DNA of 48,190 bases from Thermus tengchongensis (GCF_021462405.1 NZ_JAKEDU010000013.1:1-48190), one strand, 5' to 3'; positions 23,480 through 32,984 are shown, counted from the stretch's first letter. Program-made: numbers and translations. The notes: generated from the sequence alone by a model not told the origin.

Positions 23480-24288
23480 CCCCGTACACCTCCTTCCATC
23501 AAGGTCTGCAGGATGGTCCGGTGAAAAGCCAGAAAGAGGACCAGAGTGGGCAGGGTGGCCAGGACCGAGGCCGCCATGAGGGGGCCCCAGGCATTGGCTC
23601 CCTCTCCTCCGGCGAAGCGCTGGACCGCCACGGTGAGTACGTACATGTCGGGGCGGTTGGCCACCAGGAGGGGCCAAACGAACTGGTTCCAGGCCCCGAT
23701 GAAGAGGGTGATGAAAAGGGCCAAAAGCGTAGGCAGATTGGCGGGGACCAGGATGCGAAAGAGAAGATCCCGGGTGCCCGCCCCGTCCACCACCGCGGCC
23801 TCGAGGATCTCCCGAGGAAAGCCCAGGAAATGTTGCCGAAGGAGGAAGGCCGCGTACCCGGCGGTCAGCATGGGCAGGATGAGCCCTGGGAAGGTGTTGA
23901 GGAGCCCCAGGCGGGCTACCAGCAGGTAGCTGGGCAGGTATGTGACCACGAAGGGTACCAGCATGCTGAGGACAAAAAGCCCCAGGAAGAGCCCCGTCCA
24001 CGGGGGAGGGCGGAAGACCAGGGCGTAGGCGGCGAGGAGACCCAGGAGGATCTGTCCCAGGGCTGAGCCCAGGGCGAAAAGGAAGGTGTTCAGGGTGTAG
24101 CGGCCCATGGGGAGCTTTTCCAGCACCACCCGGTAGTTCTCCAGGGTGAGGGGATGATGGAACGGCCAAGGGCTCCCGAAGAGGGCCTCCGGGGGGGTGA
24201 GACTTAAGCTCACCTGGTAAGCAAATGGGAGAAGGACCAAGAAGGCGGAGAAGCCCAGGAGGAGATGGGGGAGAAGCCTCTTAGCCAC
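23476..24288 (-). CDS. ABC permease (UgpE/MalG type)
   Basis: 270 residues, six helices (LLPHLLLGFSAFLVLLPFAY at the start). Coupling motif EAAVVDGAGTRDLLFRILVP and FIGAWNQFVWPLLVANRPDM as in UgpE. Overlaps the upstream permease by 8 bases and the YmdB gene by 4. Confidence 0.87.
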   Translation of the reverse strand: MAKRLLPHLLLGFSAFLVLLPFAYQVSLSLTPPEALFGSPWPFHHPLTLENYRVVLEKLPMGRYTLNTFLFALGSALGQILLGLLAAYALVFRPPPWTGLFLGLFVLSMLVPFVVTYLPSYLLVARLGLLNTFPGLILPMLTAGYAAFLLRQHFLGFPREILEAAVVDGAGTRDLLFRILVPANLPTLLALFITLFIGAWNQFVWPLLVANRPDMYVLTVAVQRFAGGEGANAWGPLMAASVLATLPTLVLFLAFHRTILQTLMEGGVRG

Positions 24289-25168
24289 GGTTCCTCCTTT
24301 CCAAGAGAAAGAGCTGCCCCAGGATCAGCACCCCAAGGCCTAGGGTGAGGAGGACGGCCTGAGCCGCCGCCACCCCGGCGCGGAAGAAGCGGAAGGCTTC
24401 CTGGTAGACCGCGTACATGAGGTTCGTGCTGTGTCCGAAGGGTCCCCCCTGGGTCATGACGTCGATGGGCACAAAAGCGTAATCCAGGGCGCTGGCCAGG
24501 GCAGAGAGGAGGAGGAAGAGCAGGGTGGGGAAGAGGAGGGGGAGGAGGACATGGCGTAGGAAGGGAAGCCCCTCGGCCCCGTCCACCCGGGCCGCTTCCA
24601 GCACCTCCCTGGGCAGGGCCTTGAGCCCCGCCAAGGCGATGAGGTAGTGGAAGCCCAGAAACTTCCAGTTGGCCACCAAGGCCACGGCGGGAAGGGCGTA
24701 GTCGGGGTCGGAGAGGAGGCTCGGGGCTGGAAGACCGAGCCCCCCTAGAACCTTGGCCAGGGGTCCTGCTGCGGGCAGATAGATGTAGAGCCACACCAGG
24801 GCGGCCACGGACACCGCCGCCACCGTAGGGGCGAAGAGGAGGGCTTGGTAGCGCTCTGCCCAGGGGCTTTTCACCTGCAGGGTAAGGAGGGCTAGGCCCA
24901 GGGGCACGAGGAAGTTGCCGAGAGCTGCCAGGGCCATGTAGAGGAGGCTCTGCCGCACCGTTTGCCAAAAGGCGGGGTCCTCTAGGAGGGCCTGGTAGTT
25001 GGCCAGGCCCACGAAGGCCGCCTCCGGGCGCACCAGGTTCCACTCGTGGAGGCTCAGCCATAGGTTGTAGAGGAGGGGCCAGTAGACGAAAAGGAGGAGG
25101 AAGAAGAGGCCTGGGACCAGGAGGAGGAGGCCCCCGAGGTTCCCCCGTCTCCCGGCCCCAGCCCTCAC
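24281..25168 (-). CDS. ABC permease (UgpA/MalF type)
   Basis: 295 residues from GTG 25168, chosen because it follows GGGCAAGG 15 bases after the SBP stop and gives a short N-terminus before the first helix (GGLLLLVPGLFFLLLFVYWP). The open frame extends far upstream inside the SBP gene, but that part is a shadow. Coupling motif LEAARVDGAEGLPFLRHVLL; VPIDVMTQGGPFGHSTNLM near the end. Confidence 0.85.
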   Translation of the reverse strand: MRAGAGRRGNLGGLLLLVPGLFFLLLFVYWPLLYNLWLSLHEWNLVRPEAAFVGLANYQALLEDPAFWQTVRQSLLYMALAALGNFLVPLGLALLTLQVKSPWAERYQALLFAPTVAAVSVAALVWLYIYLPAAGPLAKVLGGLGLPAPSLLSDPDYALPAVALVANWKFLGFHYLIALAGLKALPREVLEAARVDGAEGLPFLRHVLLPLLFPTLLFLLLSALASALDYAFVPIDVMTQGGPFGHSTNLMYAVYQEAFRFFRAGVAAAQAVLLTLGLGVLILGQLFLLERRNRG

Positions 25169-25182
25169 CCCTTGCCCTAGGG

Positions 25183-26463
25183 CTACTCGCCGCACCGCTC
25201 GTTTCCGATGAGGCGGTTGATCTCCTGGGCGGCTTCCTTCAGGGCGGCTTCCGCCGTGGCCTGCCCGCTGAGGGCCTTCTGCACAGCCCGGAAGAGGGCT
25301 TGGCTGGCGGCGAGGCCGTTGGTGCCGGGGAAGCTGGTCCACGGCACGGTGAAGGGGAGTTGCTCCACCGCCACTTTCTGGATGGGGTTCTTCTCTACAA
25401 AATCCTTCAGGTAGCGGGGGTCGCGGATGAGCTCGGGGAGGAGGGGCACGTAGCCCGTTCCCTTAGTCCAAAGGGTGAAGCCTTCGGGGCTCGTGAGGAA
25501 CTGGATGAACTTCCAAGCCGCCTCCTGCTTCCTGGGATCCTTGCTGAAAACCATGAGCACGTTCCCCCCGCCGGGAAGGGCCGGGGGCTTGCCCCCGAAG
25601 GTGGGGAACCGGGTGGCCCTTAGCTCAAACCGCCCCCTGGTTTGCTCCTGGAGCCCGGCGCGGCGGGCGATGGTGGTCATGAAGCTCGCCGTCTCCCCTG
25701 CGAGGAAAGCCTGCTCCCCCTGCTGCAGGAGCACCCCCAGGGCCAGGCCGTCCCGCACCAAGCCCGCCCACATGCCCAGGGCCTCCGCGGCCTCCTTGCT
25801 GTCCACCCCGGTGCGGTAAAAACCCCCCTCGCAGCGGAGGAGGGTGCCCCCGTTGGAGCGGATGAGGGCCTCGATGGCCCAGTTGTCGTCCAGGAGAATC
25901 AGGTAGACCCCGTACTTGCCCGTGCGCTCCTTGATCTGCCGGGCTGCCCGCCGCCAGCCCTCCCAGGTGGCAGGGGGGCGGTCGGGGTCCAGGCCCGCGC
26001 GGCGAAAGAGATCGGCGTTGTAATAGGCCACGATGTTGGAAAGGGAGTAGGGCATGCCCACCAGCACCCCGTCCACCTGGCCCAGGGCCAGGACGTTGGG
26101 GGCGAAGCGGCGGAGGTGACGCTCCCCGCCGTAGCGTTTGGCCAGGTCGGAGATGGGCACAAACGGCAGGTTCTTGGCCGCATAGCGGGTGTAGAGATAG
26201 CCCATCTGCACCACATCCGGGGGGTTGCCTGCGGCCAGGGCAGCCTGCAGGTTCTGCAGGAGTCCGGTGTAGGCGTTGGCGTGGTAGCGCTCCTCCACCT
26301 TTATGCCCGGGTTCCGCCGCTCGAACTCGCGGATGAGCTCCCGCAGGGCGGGGAGCCCGAAGGCCTCGGTGTTGATGTGCCAGTACTGTAGGGTCACGGG
26401 GCCCTGGGCGAGGGTCGTGCCCAAGACCACACCCAGAACTCCTAGCCAGCGCCGCATAGCCAC
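25183..26463 (-). CDS. ABC substrate-binding protein, UgpB-like
   Basis: 426 residues. Signal peptide ending TTLAQ. Mature part: VTLQYWHINTEAFGLPALRE, FERRNPGIKVEERY, VGMPYSLSNIVAYYNADLFR, GGNVLMVFSKDPRKQEAAWK. This layout is typical of glycerol-3-phosphate or sugar-binding family 1 SBPs. First gene of a set with two permeases and a YmdB-type phosphodiesterase; no ATPase of its own. C-terminus NERCGE has a single late Cys. Confidence 0.86.
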   Translation of the reverse strand: MAMRRWLGVLGVVLGTTLAQGPVTLQYWHINTEAFGLPALRELIREFERRNPGIKVEERYHANAYTGLLQNLQAALAAGNPPDVVQMGYLYTRYAAKNLPFVPISDLAKRYGGERHLRRFAPNVLALGQVDGVLVGMPYSLSNIVAYYNADLFRRAGLDPDRPPATWEGWRRAARQIKERTGKYGVYLILLDDNWAIEALIRSNGGTLLRCEGGFYRTGVDSKEAAEALGMWAGLVRDGLALGVLLQQGEQAFLAGETASFMTTIARRAGLQEQTRGRFELRATRFPTFGGKPPALPGGGNVLMVFSKDPRKQEAAWKFIQFLTSPEGFTLWTKGTGYVPLLPELIRDPRYLKDFVEKNPIQKVAVEQLPFTVPWTSFPGTNGLAASQALFRAVQKALSGQATAEAALKEAAQEINRLIGNERCGE

Positions 26464-26502
26464 CTCCCACGGGAACTCTAGCCTCCACTTGTCAGGGGAG
26501 GG

Positions 26503-27411
26503 TCAGGGAGCGGGGAAGTGGAGGAGGGGGTCGATCCTTAGGTGGAGTCGTTCCCCTGGCCGGGCCTCGAGGCGCACCCAAGCCTCCCCCCACTCCAGCC
26601 GCACCCGGCAGAGCACCTCCCCCCGCAGCTCCCGCCTTTCCAGGACCTCCGCGATGAGGCTCCCCCCTGGGCTTGCCCATTCCTGGCGGAAGGCCAGCAC
26701 TTCCCCATCCCGCCGGAGGAGGTTGGCCCGGCCGAAGGCCAGGAAGCTCTCCAGGGAGTTGGGGTGCAGGTAGACCTCCTTGGGGCTGCCCACCTGGAGG
26801 AGGCGGCCCTGGCTCATCACCCCCACCCGGTCGGCGAGGAGCATGGCCTCCTCCGGGTCGTGGGTCACGTGCAGGGCCGTGATTCCCTGCTCCTTGAGGA
26901 GGGTGCGCACCTCGAGGCGGAGTTCTTCCCTCAAGACGGGATCCAAGGCGCTGTAGGGCTCATCCAGGAGGAGGACCTGGGGCCTGCGGGCTAAGGCTCG
27001 TACCAAGGCCACCCGCTGCCTTTGCCCTCCGGAGAGCTGGTGGGGGCGCTTGTGGGCGTGGTCCAAGAGGCCCACCCGTTCCAGGAGGCCCAGGGCTTCC
27101 TTCCGGTCCGGCCTGGGCATCACCAGGAGGAGGTGGTCCAAGGCGGTGAGGTGGGGCCAGAGGGCCTGGTCTTGGAAGACGTAGCCCACCTGCCGCCTCT
27201 CCGGGGGAAGGTGGGTCACCTCCTTTCCCCCCAGGAACACCCGGCCTGCGTCTGGGAGGTGGAGGCCCGCCACCAGATGGAGGAGGGTGGTCTTGCCGCT
27301 TCCCGAGGCCCCCAGGAGGACGAAGACCTCCCCTTCCCCCACCTCCAGGTCCACCCCCAGCACCCCGCCCCCGCCGGGGAAGCGTTTCGCGACCCCTTCC
27401 AGCCTCACCAT
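26503..27411 (-). CDS. ABC ATPase of the iron/phosphonate-type importer
   Basis: 302 residues, ATG 27411 after GGGGAGG. Motifs: GASGSGKTTL, LSGGQRQRVAL, LLLDEPYSALD, VTHDPEEAM. A C-terminal extension of ~65 residues (LLRRDGEVLAFRQEWASPGG) resembles the TOBE domain. Overlaps the double permease gene by 7 bases, so it belongs to that importer (27405-30768). The SBP gene at 26463 begins 39 bases later and may be a separate unit. Confidence 0.88.
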   Translation of the reverse strand: MVRLEGVAKRFPGGGGVLGVDLEVGEGEVFVLLGASGSGKTTLLHLVAGLHLPDAGRVFLGGKEVTHLPPERRQVGYVFQDQALWPHLTALDHLLLVMPRPDRKEALGLLERVGLLDHAHKRPHQLSGGQRQRVALVRALARRPQVLLLDEPYSALDPVLREELRLEVRTLLKEQGITALHVTHDPEEAMLLADRVGVMSQGRLLQVGSPKEVYLHPNSLESFLAFGRANLLRRDGEVLAFRQEWASPGGSLIAEVLERRELRGEVLCRVRLEWGEAWVRLEARPGERLHLRIDPLLHFPAP

Positions 27412-28877
27412 CGCGGCCTCCCCAGGAGGGCCAGGGCGGAGAAGGCCATGAGGACCAGGCCCAAGGCGCTGGCCTCCCGGTACAGTCCCCCGTTGAGGGC
27501 CGATAGCACCGCCACCCCGATGGTCTCCGCCCCTGGGGCGTAGAGCAGGGCGGAGAGGGTGATCTCGGCGAAGGCCAAGGGAAAGATGAGGAAGGCCCCG
27601 GCAAAGGCCGAGGGCAAGAGGAGAGGGTAGCCGATGCGGAGCCAGGCCCGAAGCCTCCCCAGGCCGTGGACCCGTCCGGCCAGGACCGCTCCCTCCACCC
27701 CAAGCCCGCCTTCCAGGGCCCGGAGGGCCAGGGCGGCGAAGTTCAGAAGGTAGGCCAAGAGGAGGAGCCAGGGGGTGGCGTAGAGGGGCGTGGGGGCCAG
27801 GAGGAGGATGAGCCCCACCCCGAGCAGGGTGCCGGGGAGGAGGTAGTGCAGGTCCAAAACCCCCCGCACCCGCCGGAGGAGCCCCGGGAAGGGTCTTAAG
27901 GCGAGGGCCAAGAGGAGGAGGAGAAGGGTGGCGCCCAGCGCCAGGAGGAGGGAGTTGCGCAGGCCCTTCTGCACCAAGGGGAGGTCCAGGGCCTGGGCGA
28001 AGACGGGGTCCCAGGCCCCGGTGTAAGGGTTCAGGAGGGCCTCCCGCAGGAGCCCGAGGAGGACCAGAAGGAGGGCCAGGAGGGCGTAGAGGGCAAAGAG
28101 GAGGCGGTAGGCGGGCCTGGCTGGGGGGAGGAGGGGCTCCTTGGCTTCCAGAAGCCCCGCCCTTCCCAAAAGCACCACGGGCAGGGCCAAGAGCCCCAGC
28201 CAAAGCCCCAAGGCGGCGGCCTCCCCCAAGGGGTCCTGGGCGGTGGGGCTCAGGAGCCGGGCGTAGGCCAGGGTGGGGAGGACGTAGACCCGCTCGGGGA
28301 GGCCCAGGACCGCGGGCACGCCGAAGTTGCCCAGGAGGGCCAGGTACAGGGTGCCCCCTGCCACCAGGAGGGGCGGCAGGAGGGGGGGCAGGAAGACCCG
28401 AAGGGCCTTTGCCCCGCCCACCCCGTGCACCCGGGCCGCGGCCAGGAGGCCCATGGCCACCCGCACCTGGGGCTTGAGGAGGAGGTAGGCCAGGGGGGCG
28501 TAGTGGAGGGCCCAGGCCAGGAGGATGCCGGGCACCCCGTAGATCCGCACCCCGAAGGCCTGGAGGCTGAAGAGGACCCCGATGCCGGTGACAAAGGGGG
28601 GCACCAGGTAGCCCAGGAGGAGGAGGGCCTCGGGGGTCCGCCCCACCCCGCCCAAGACCCCCAGGACTGCCAAGCCCAGGGCCAGGGCCAGGGTGATGAG
28701 GCTACCCGCCGTGGCCAGGAGGAGGCTTGTGAGGACCACGTCCAGGTCTTTGGCGGTGCCCGGCAAGGCCGGGAAGCCCCGAAGGAAGAGGGCCAGGAGG
28801 GGAAGGGCCAAGAGCCCTGCCAGCAACCAGGGCCAGGCCGCCACAGGTGCCCTTCCGAAGGGCGGGCTATGGGTCAT
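27405..28877 (-). CDS. Fused ABC permease (FbpB/ThiP type)
   Basis: 490 residues with about twelve membrane helices in two repeats. Each half has a coupling motif, AAARVHGVGGAKALRVFLPP and AGRVHGLGRLRAWLRIGYPL. Fused permeases of this kind serve iron(III), thiamine or 2-aminoethylphosphonate importers. Together with the two SBPs upstream and the ATPase downstream it makes a complete system. Overlaps the upstream SBP by 4 bases. Confidence 0.87.
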   Translation of the reverse strand: MTHSPPFGRAPVAAWPWLLAGLLALPLLALFLRGFPALPGTAKDLDVVLTSLLLATAGSLITLALALGLAVLGVLGGVGRTPEALLLLGYLVPPFVTGIGVLFSLQAFGVRIYGVPGILLAWALHYAPLAYLLLKPQVRVAMGLLAAARVHGVGGAKALRVFLPPLLPPLLVAGGTLYLALLGNFGVPAVLGLPERVYVLPTLAYARLLSPTAQDPLGEAAALGLWLGLLALPVVLLGRAGLLEAKEPLLPPARPAYRLLFALYALLALLLVLLGLLREALLNPYTGAWDPVFAQALDLPLVQKGLRNSLLLALGATLLLLLLALALRPFPGLLRRVRGVLDLHYLLPGTLLGVGLILLLAPTPLYATPWLLLLAYLLNFAALALRALEGGLGVEGAVLAGRVHGLGRLRAWLRIGYPLLLPSAFAGAFLIFPLAFAEITLSALLYAPGAETIGVAVLSALNGGLYREASALGLVLMAFSALALLGRPRW

Positions 28878-29833
28878 CGCCTAAGGCCGAAGAGGGCGTT
28901 GAAGCGTTCTAGGGTTTCTGCAGAAGCCTCACGGCCCCGCACGCTCACCAGACGAGACGGTGCGTCTGCAGGAGCAGGGATGCCGGGGAGGACCGGGAGG
29001 TAGCCCCGCTCCACAAAGACCCTTTGCCCCCGCTCGGAGAGAAGAAAGCGTAAGAACTTCTCCGCCAGATCCGGCCTGCGGCTCCAAGTGGGGATGCCGA
29101 TGGGGGTTGGGGCCACGATTACCCCGTCCTGGGGATAGACTATGCGTAAAGGGGCACCCTTAGCTATCTCTTGGCGTACCCCATAGTCATTGGTGATAGC
29201 CAAGGAGTATTCCCCGCGGGCGAGCTTTTGCTGGAGTACCGGGTTGGACTGCTCCACGGCCATGCCGTTCCGCTTCATGGCCTCCCAGAAGCCGAACCCG
29301 TACCGATCAGAAAGGTATCCTAAGGCCACCAGAGCTGGCCCAGAGAAGTTAGGGTCTGCCATGACCACCTGGCCGCGGTAGTCCTTCTTGGTTAGGTCCG
29401 CCCATGTCCTGGGAAGGGCACGTACCCTCCGACTGTTGACCGCAATGATGTTGTGCAGGAGGCGCACTTCGTAGTAACGCCCCCCCTCGTACACGTACTG
29501 GGGAGGCAATCCAGGAAAAGTGGGAGCTATCCGCATCAGTAAACCCCGCTGGCTCAGTTCCCGGAAAAAACCTTCCCCTACAAGCCAGATGAGGTCGGGT
29601 TGCGGGTTGCCCGTCTCCAGCTCCGCCCGCAGCTTGGCCACCACTTCTCCTGCGCCTGAGCGGAAGACCTGGACTGTAATCTCAGGATGCACCTGGTTGA
29701 AGGCTTGTACCAAGGCTTGCACATCGGGGAGCTGAGCCCCGGCCACATAGAGGGTGATCTGGTCCTTGGCCGAGGCAGAGCCCAAAACCAAGGAGGCGCC
29801 GAGCAGCCAGGGTATGACCTTCATCTTCCTCAC
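28874..29833 (-). CDS. Iron/2-aminoethylphosphonate-type substrate-binding protein, second copy
   Basis: 319 residues with signal peptide (MRKMKVIPWLLGASLVLGSASA). Close paralogue of the next SBP upstream: both share QVFRSG.GEVVAKLRAELE, GNPQPDL, YYEVRLL.N, DPNFSG.AL, EQSNPVLQQKLARGEY and E.FN.LFGLRR at the end. The FRSGTGEVVAKL stretch is usual in phosphonate or iron SBPs. Base composition is clearly lower in GC than its neighbour (32/60 at 29161-29220 against 43/60 in the matching 30121-30180). It may have arrived by transfer, not by recent duplication. Confidence 0.85.
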   Translation of the reverse strand: MRKMKVIPWLLGASLVLGSASAKDQITLYVAGAQLPDVQALVQAFNQVHPEITVQVFRSGAGEVVAKLRAELETGNPQPDLIWLVGEGFFRELSQRGLLMRIAPTFPGLPPQYVYEGGRYYEVRLLHNIIAVNSRRVRALPRTWADLTKKDYRGQVVMADPNFSGPALVALGYLSDRYGFGFWEAMKRNGMAVEQSNPVLQQKLARGEYSLAITNDYGVRQEIAKGAPLRIVYPQDGVIVAPTPIGIPTWSRRPDLAEKFLRFLLSERGQRVFVERGYLPVLPGIPAPADAPSRLVSVRGREASAETLERFNALFGLRR

Positions 29834-30768
29834 CTCCTAAGCCCGAACAGGTTGTTGAAGCGGTCCAGGGTCTGGGCGTCGGCGAAACGGGCCCGCGTCC
29901 CCACCACCCGTTCCGGAGCCCCTTGAGGCTTGGGAGCCCCTGGCATCACCGGGTAGTAGCCCCGCTCGGCGAAGATCCGTTGCGCCTCGGGGGAGAGGAG
30001 GAAGTTGAGGAAGCGCACCGCCAGCTCGGGATGCTTGCTCCAGGAGGTCACCGCCACGGGGGTAGGCACCAGGATGGCCCCATCCCGCGGGTAGACCACG
30101 GCCAGGGGCGCCCCTTTGGCCGCCTCCTGCCGTACCCCGAAATCGGTGGTGATGGCCAGGCCGTACTCCCCCCGGGCCAGCTTCTGTTGCAGGACGGGGT
30201 TGGACTGCTCGATGCGCATCCCCAGGTCTTTGAGCCGGGCGAAGAAGTCGAAGCCCAGCCGCTCCGAAAGGGTACCCACCGTGGCCAGGGCCGCCCCGGA
30301 AAAGTTGGGGTCGGGCATGGCCAGAAGCCCCCGGTAGGCGGGCTTAAGGAGGTCCCGCCAGGCGCTGGGGGCTTCCCGCACCCGCTGGGTGTTCACCGCC
30401 AGGACGTTGTAGAGCAGGCGCACCTCGTAGTAGAGCCCACCCCCTTGGGCGTACTGCACCGGGTACCCCGGCACCGTTGGGGGCACGCGGCGGAGGAGGC
30501 CCTTGGCGGCCAGCTCCTTCAGAAAGTCCTCGTTGGCGAACCAGAGGAGGTCGGGCTGGGGGTTGCCCGCCTCCAGTTCCGCCCGGAGCTTGGCCACCAC
30601 CTCTCCCGTGCCGGAGCGGAAGACCTGGACCTGCACCCCTGGGTTCCGGGCGCGGAAGGCCTCCACCAAAGCGTTCACGTCCGCCAGGATCTCCGAGGTG
30701 TACAGGGTAAGGGTGCCCTGGGCCAGGGCTAGGCCCAGGGCAAGGGTAAGGGGTAGGAGCCGCTTCAC
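29830..30768 (-). CDS. Iron/2-aminoethylphosphonate-type substrate-binding protein, first copy
   Basis: 312 residues, signal peptide MKRLLPLTLALGLALAQG. Same family and layout as the SBP at 28874, overlapping it by ATGA. Normal Thermus-like GC. Two SBPs in one operon with one fused permease and one ATPase suggests two related ligands feeding a single channel, or a backup. Ligand cannot be told from sequence by eye. Confidence 0.86.
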   Translation of the reverse strand: MKRLLPLTLALGLALAQGTLTLYTSEILADVNALVEAFRARNPGVQVQVFRSGTGEVVAKLRAELEAGNPQPDLLWFANEDFLKELAAKGLLRRVPPTVPGYPVQYAQGGGLYYEVRLLYNVLAVNTQRVREAPSAWRDLLKPAYRGLLAMPDPNFSGAALATVGTLSERLGFDFFARLKDLGMRIEQSNPVLQQKLARGEYGLAITTDFGVRQEAAKGAPLAVVYPRDGAILVPTPVAVTSWSKHPELAVRFLNFLLSPEAQRIFAERGYYPVMPGAPKPQGAPERVVGTRARFADAQTLDRFNNLFGLRR

Positions 30769-30829
30769 ACCGATGAGGTTAGGGGGCTTCCGTCAGAGAA
30801 AGGTCAGGTGGGGCTCCTTTCGGGAGGCT

Positions 30830-32116
30830 TCAGCGGTTGCAGAAAGGCCTCAGGGCCTCGTCCACCCGCCGTTGGGCCTCCCGGGTGGCCTCGCGCACGT
30901 CCTTGCGTCCCAGCACCACCGCCTGCTCCGCCTCGGCGATGATATCCTTGACCTGTTGCAGGTTATACACGGGCAATTCGGCCTTGGCGTAGGCCAGCTG
31001 CTCCCGGGCGGTAACCGCTTGGGGCCACTGCCGCACGTACTCCCGCATGAGGGGGAGGTTCCAGCTAGACCTCCTGGCGGCCACATAGCCGGAGTCGATG
31101 GCCCAGCGGGCCTGGAGCTCGGGGCTGGTCATGAACTTGATGAAGCGCAAGGTGGCTTCCCGCTTAGCGGGATCCGACCCCTTGAAGAGGTAGAAGTTGG
31201 CCCCGCCCGTGGGCACCCCGTAGCGCACCAACCGGGGCTGGAAGGCGGTGCCGAAGGCGAAGCGGGCGTTGTTGCGGATGAAGCCCAGGGAGCCTGTGGA
31301 GTGGTAGATCATGGCCACCTTGCCCGCAGCGAAGTCCCCGGGGGTGGTGCCCCAGGCAATCACCCCCTCGGGGCTCACGCCGTGCTTACGGGCCAGATCG
31401 GCTTTGAACTGCATGGCCTTGCGCACGGGTTCCGTGTCCACCAGCACCTTGCAGCCCCTGCCCGCTGGATCGTAAAGGAGCCCACCCGCCTGGATGACCA
31501 GGCCCTCCAGCAACCACGTGGACCGGTCCTCTGTGGGGATGGCCACCCCGTAGCGGATCACCCTACCCTGGGCGTCCCGCTTGGTGAGCCGCTTGGCGTA
31601 CTCCACAAGTTCATCCCAGGTTCGGGGAGGCTTTTCCGGGTCTAACCCAGCTTCCCGGAAAGCCTCTTTGTTGTAGTAAAGGATGGGGGTGGAACGCTGG
31701 AAGGGAAGGCTATAGACCCTGCCGTCCAAGGTGGAGTTCATCATGAAGGCAGGGAAGAAGTCCCGCACCGCCTGGGCCAGCTCGGGGTCCTTGGAGATAT
31801 AGGGGTCAAAGGGCTCAATGGCGTCCATGGCCAGCAGGGTGTAGAGCTGTTGGGAAAGGAGGATGGCGGTGTCAGGGGGGTTGCCCGCGCGGATGGCCGC
31901 CACCACCTTGGCCTGGTTTTCCTCGTAGTTGCCCCCGAACACCGTGTTCACCCGTATCTGCGGGTTCTGCCTCTGGAACTCGCTTACGTAGCCCTCAATG
32001 AACCGTGCCAGCGGGCCCGCCACCCCTACGGGGTAGTAGAAGGTGATGGTGGTCTGCTGCGCCAGACCCAGGCCCAATGCCGCTAGAGTGCCGATAAGCC
32101 ACTTCCTCTTCTGCAT
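30830..32116 (-). CDS. ABC substrate-binding protein, UgpB-like
   Basis: 428 residues. Signal MQKRKWLIGTLAALGLGLAQ. Mature: TITFYYPVGVAGPLARFIEG, FQRQNPQIRVNTVFGGNYEE, LPFQRSTPILYYNKEAFREA, GGANFYLFKGSDPAKREAT. Typical of glycerol-3-phosphate/sugar-type family 1 SBPs. Last in an operon with two permeases (32130, 32974); no ATPase. Ends DEALRPFCNR with one late Cys, as in the other UgpB-like protein at 25183. Codon use here and in the two permeases is somewhat less GC-biased than average. Confidence 0.86.
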   Translation of the reverse strand: MQKRKWLIGTLAALGLGLAQQTTITFYYPVGVAGPLARFIEGYVSEFQRQNPQIRVNTVFGGNYEENQAKVVAAIRAGNPPDTAILLSQQLYTLLAMDAIEPFDPYISKDPELAQAVRDFFPAFMMNSTLDGRVYSLPFQRSTPILYYNKEAFREAGLDPEKPPRTWDELVEYAKRLTKRDAQGRVIRYGVAIPTEDRSTWLLEGLVIQAGGLLYDPAGRGCKVLVDTEPVRKAMQFKADLARKHGVSPEGVIAWGTTPGDFAAGKVAMIYHSTGSLGFIRNNARFAFGTAFQPRLVRYGVPTGGANFYLFKGSDPAKREATLRFIKFMTSPELQARWAIDSGYVAARRSSWNLPLMREYVRQWPQAVTAREQLAYAKAELPVYNLQQVKDIIAEAEQAVVLGRKDVREATREAQRRVDEALRPFCNR

Positions 32117-32129
32117 GGCTACACCTCCC

Positions 32130-32984
32130 TTATCCCTTCAGCCCGCTTCGGGCGAAGGCTTCAACGAAGGCCCGTTGGAATAGCACAAAGCCCAGCACCA
32201 GAGGCAGGGCTACCAGTACCGCTCCCGCTGCGATGAGGCCCCACTCCATGCCGCTTTCTGCGGACCGGGCGAAGGCGGCGAAACCCAAGGAGAGCACCCG
32301 TTTCTCTCGGCTCTGGATGACCACCAGGGGCCAGAGGAACTCGTTCCAGTGGTAGACTAGGCTCACCAAGGCAAAGGCGGCCAGTTGGGGCCGCACCAAG
32401 GGCAGCATGACCCTGTAGAGGATCTGCCAAGGAGTGGCCCCGTCCACCCGGGCGGCGTCCAGGAGTTCCCTGGGAACCTGTAGGAAGCCCTGGCGTAGGA
32501 GAAAGGCTCCCGTGGCGGAAGCCACGTAGGGCAGGGCCAGGGCTGTGAGGGTGTCGGAAAGCCCCAGCCGGTGGATCAGGAGGTAGTTGGGGAGGATCAA
32601 GGCGGAAGGGGGCAGGAAAAGCTGGGCTAGGATCAGATAAAAGACGGCGTTCCTCCCCCGGACTTTCAGCTGGGCCAGGGCAAATCCCGCGGTGGTTACG
32701 GTGAAGAGTTGCACTAAGAGTAGGCCCAGGGTGAAGAGGAGGGTGTTGGCGTAAAGCCGGGGAAAGTCGGCGGACTCCCAAGCAAGACGGAAATTTTCCA
32801 GTGTAAAGCTTCCCAGTTGTCCCCGGTTCAGGTCGGCGGTGGGGGTAAAGGCGGCCAGCAAGGTGAAGGCGGCGATGAACAGGAAGGGAGAGGCCAGCAA
32901 CAAGGCGGGAGCATTCCGGAGGAGGGCCATTCCGAGGGGTTTTCGCTTTCCCGTGGCGGGGGAGATGGCCTGGCTACCCGTCAT
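32130..32984 (-). CDS. ABC permease (UgpE/MalG type)
   Basis: 284 residues, six helices after a 20-residue cytoplasmic start. Coupling motif DAARVDGATPWQILYRVMLP and YHWNEFLWPLVVIQSREKR. Overlaps the upstream permease by 11 bases; partner of 32974 and SBP 30830. Confidence 0.86.
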   Translation of the reverse strand: MTGSQAISPATGKRKPLGMALLRNAPALLLASPFLFIAAFTLLAAFTPTADLNRGQLGSFTLENFRLAWESADFPRLYANTLLFTLGLLLVQLFTVTTAGFALAQLKVRGRNAVFYLILAQLFLPPSALILPNYLLIHRLGLSDTLTALALPYVASATGAFLLRQGFLQVPRELLDAARVDGATPWQILYRVMLPLVRPQLAAFALVSLVYHWNEFLWPLVVIQSREKRVLSLGFAAFARSAESGMEWGLIAAGAVLVALPLVLGFVLFQRAFVEAFARSGLKG

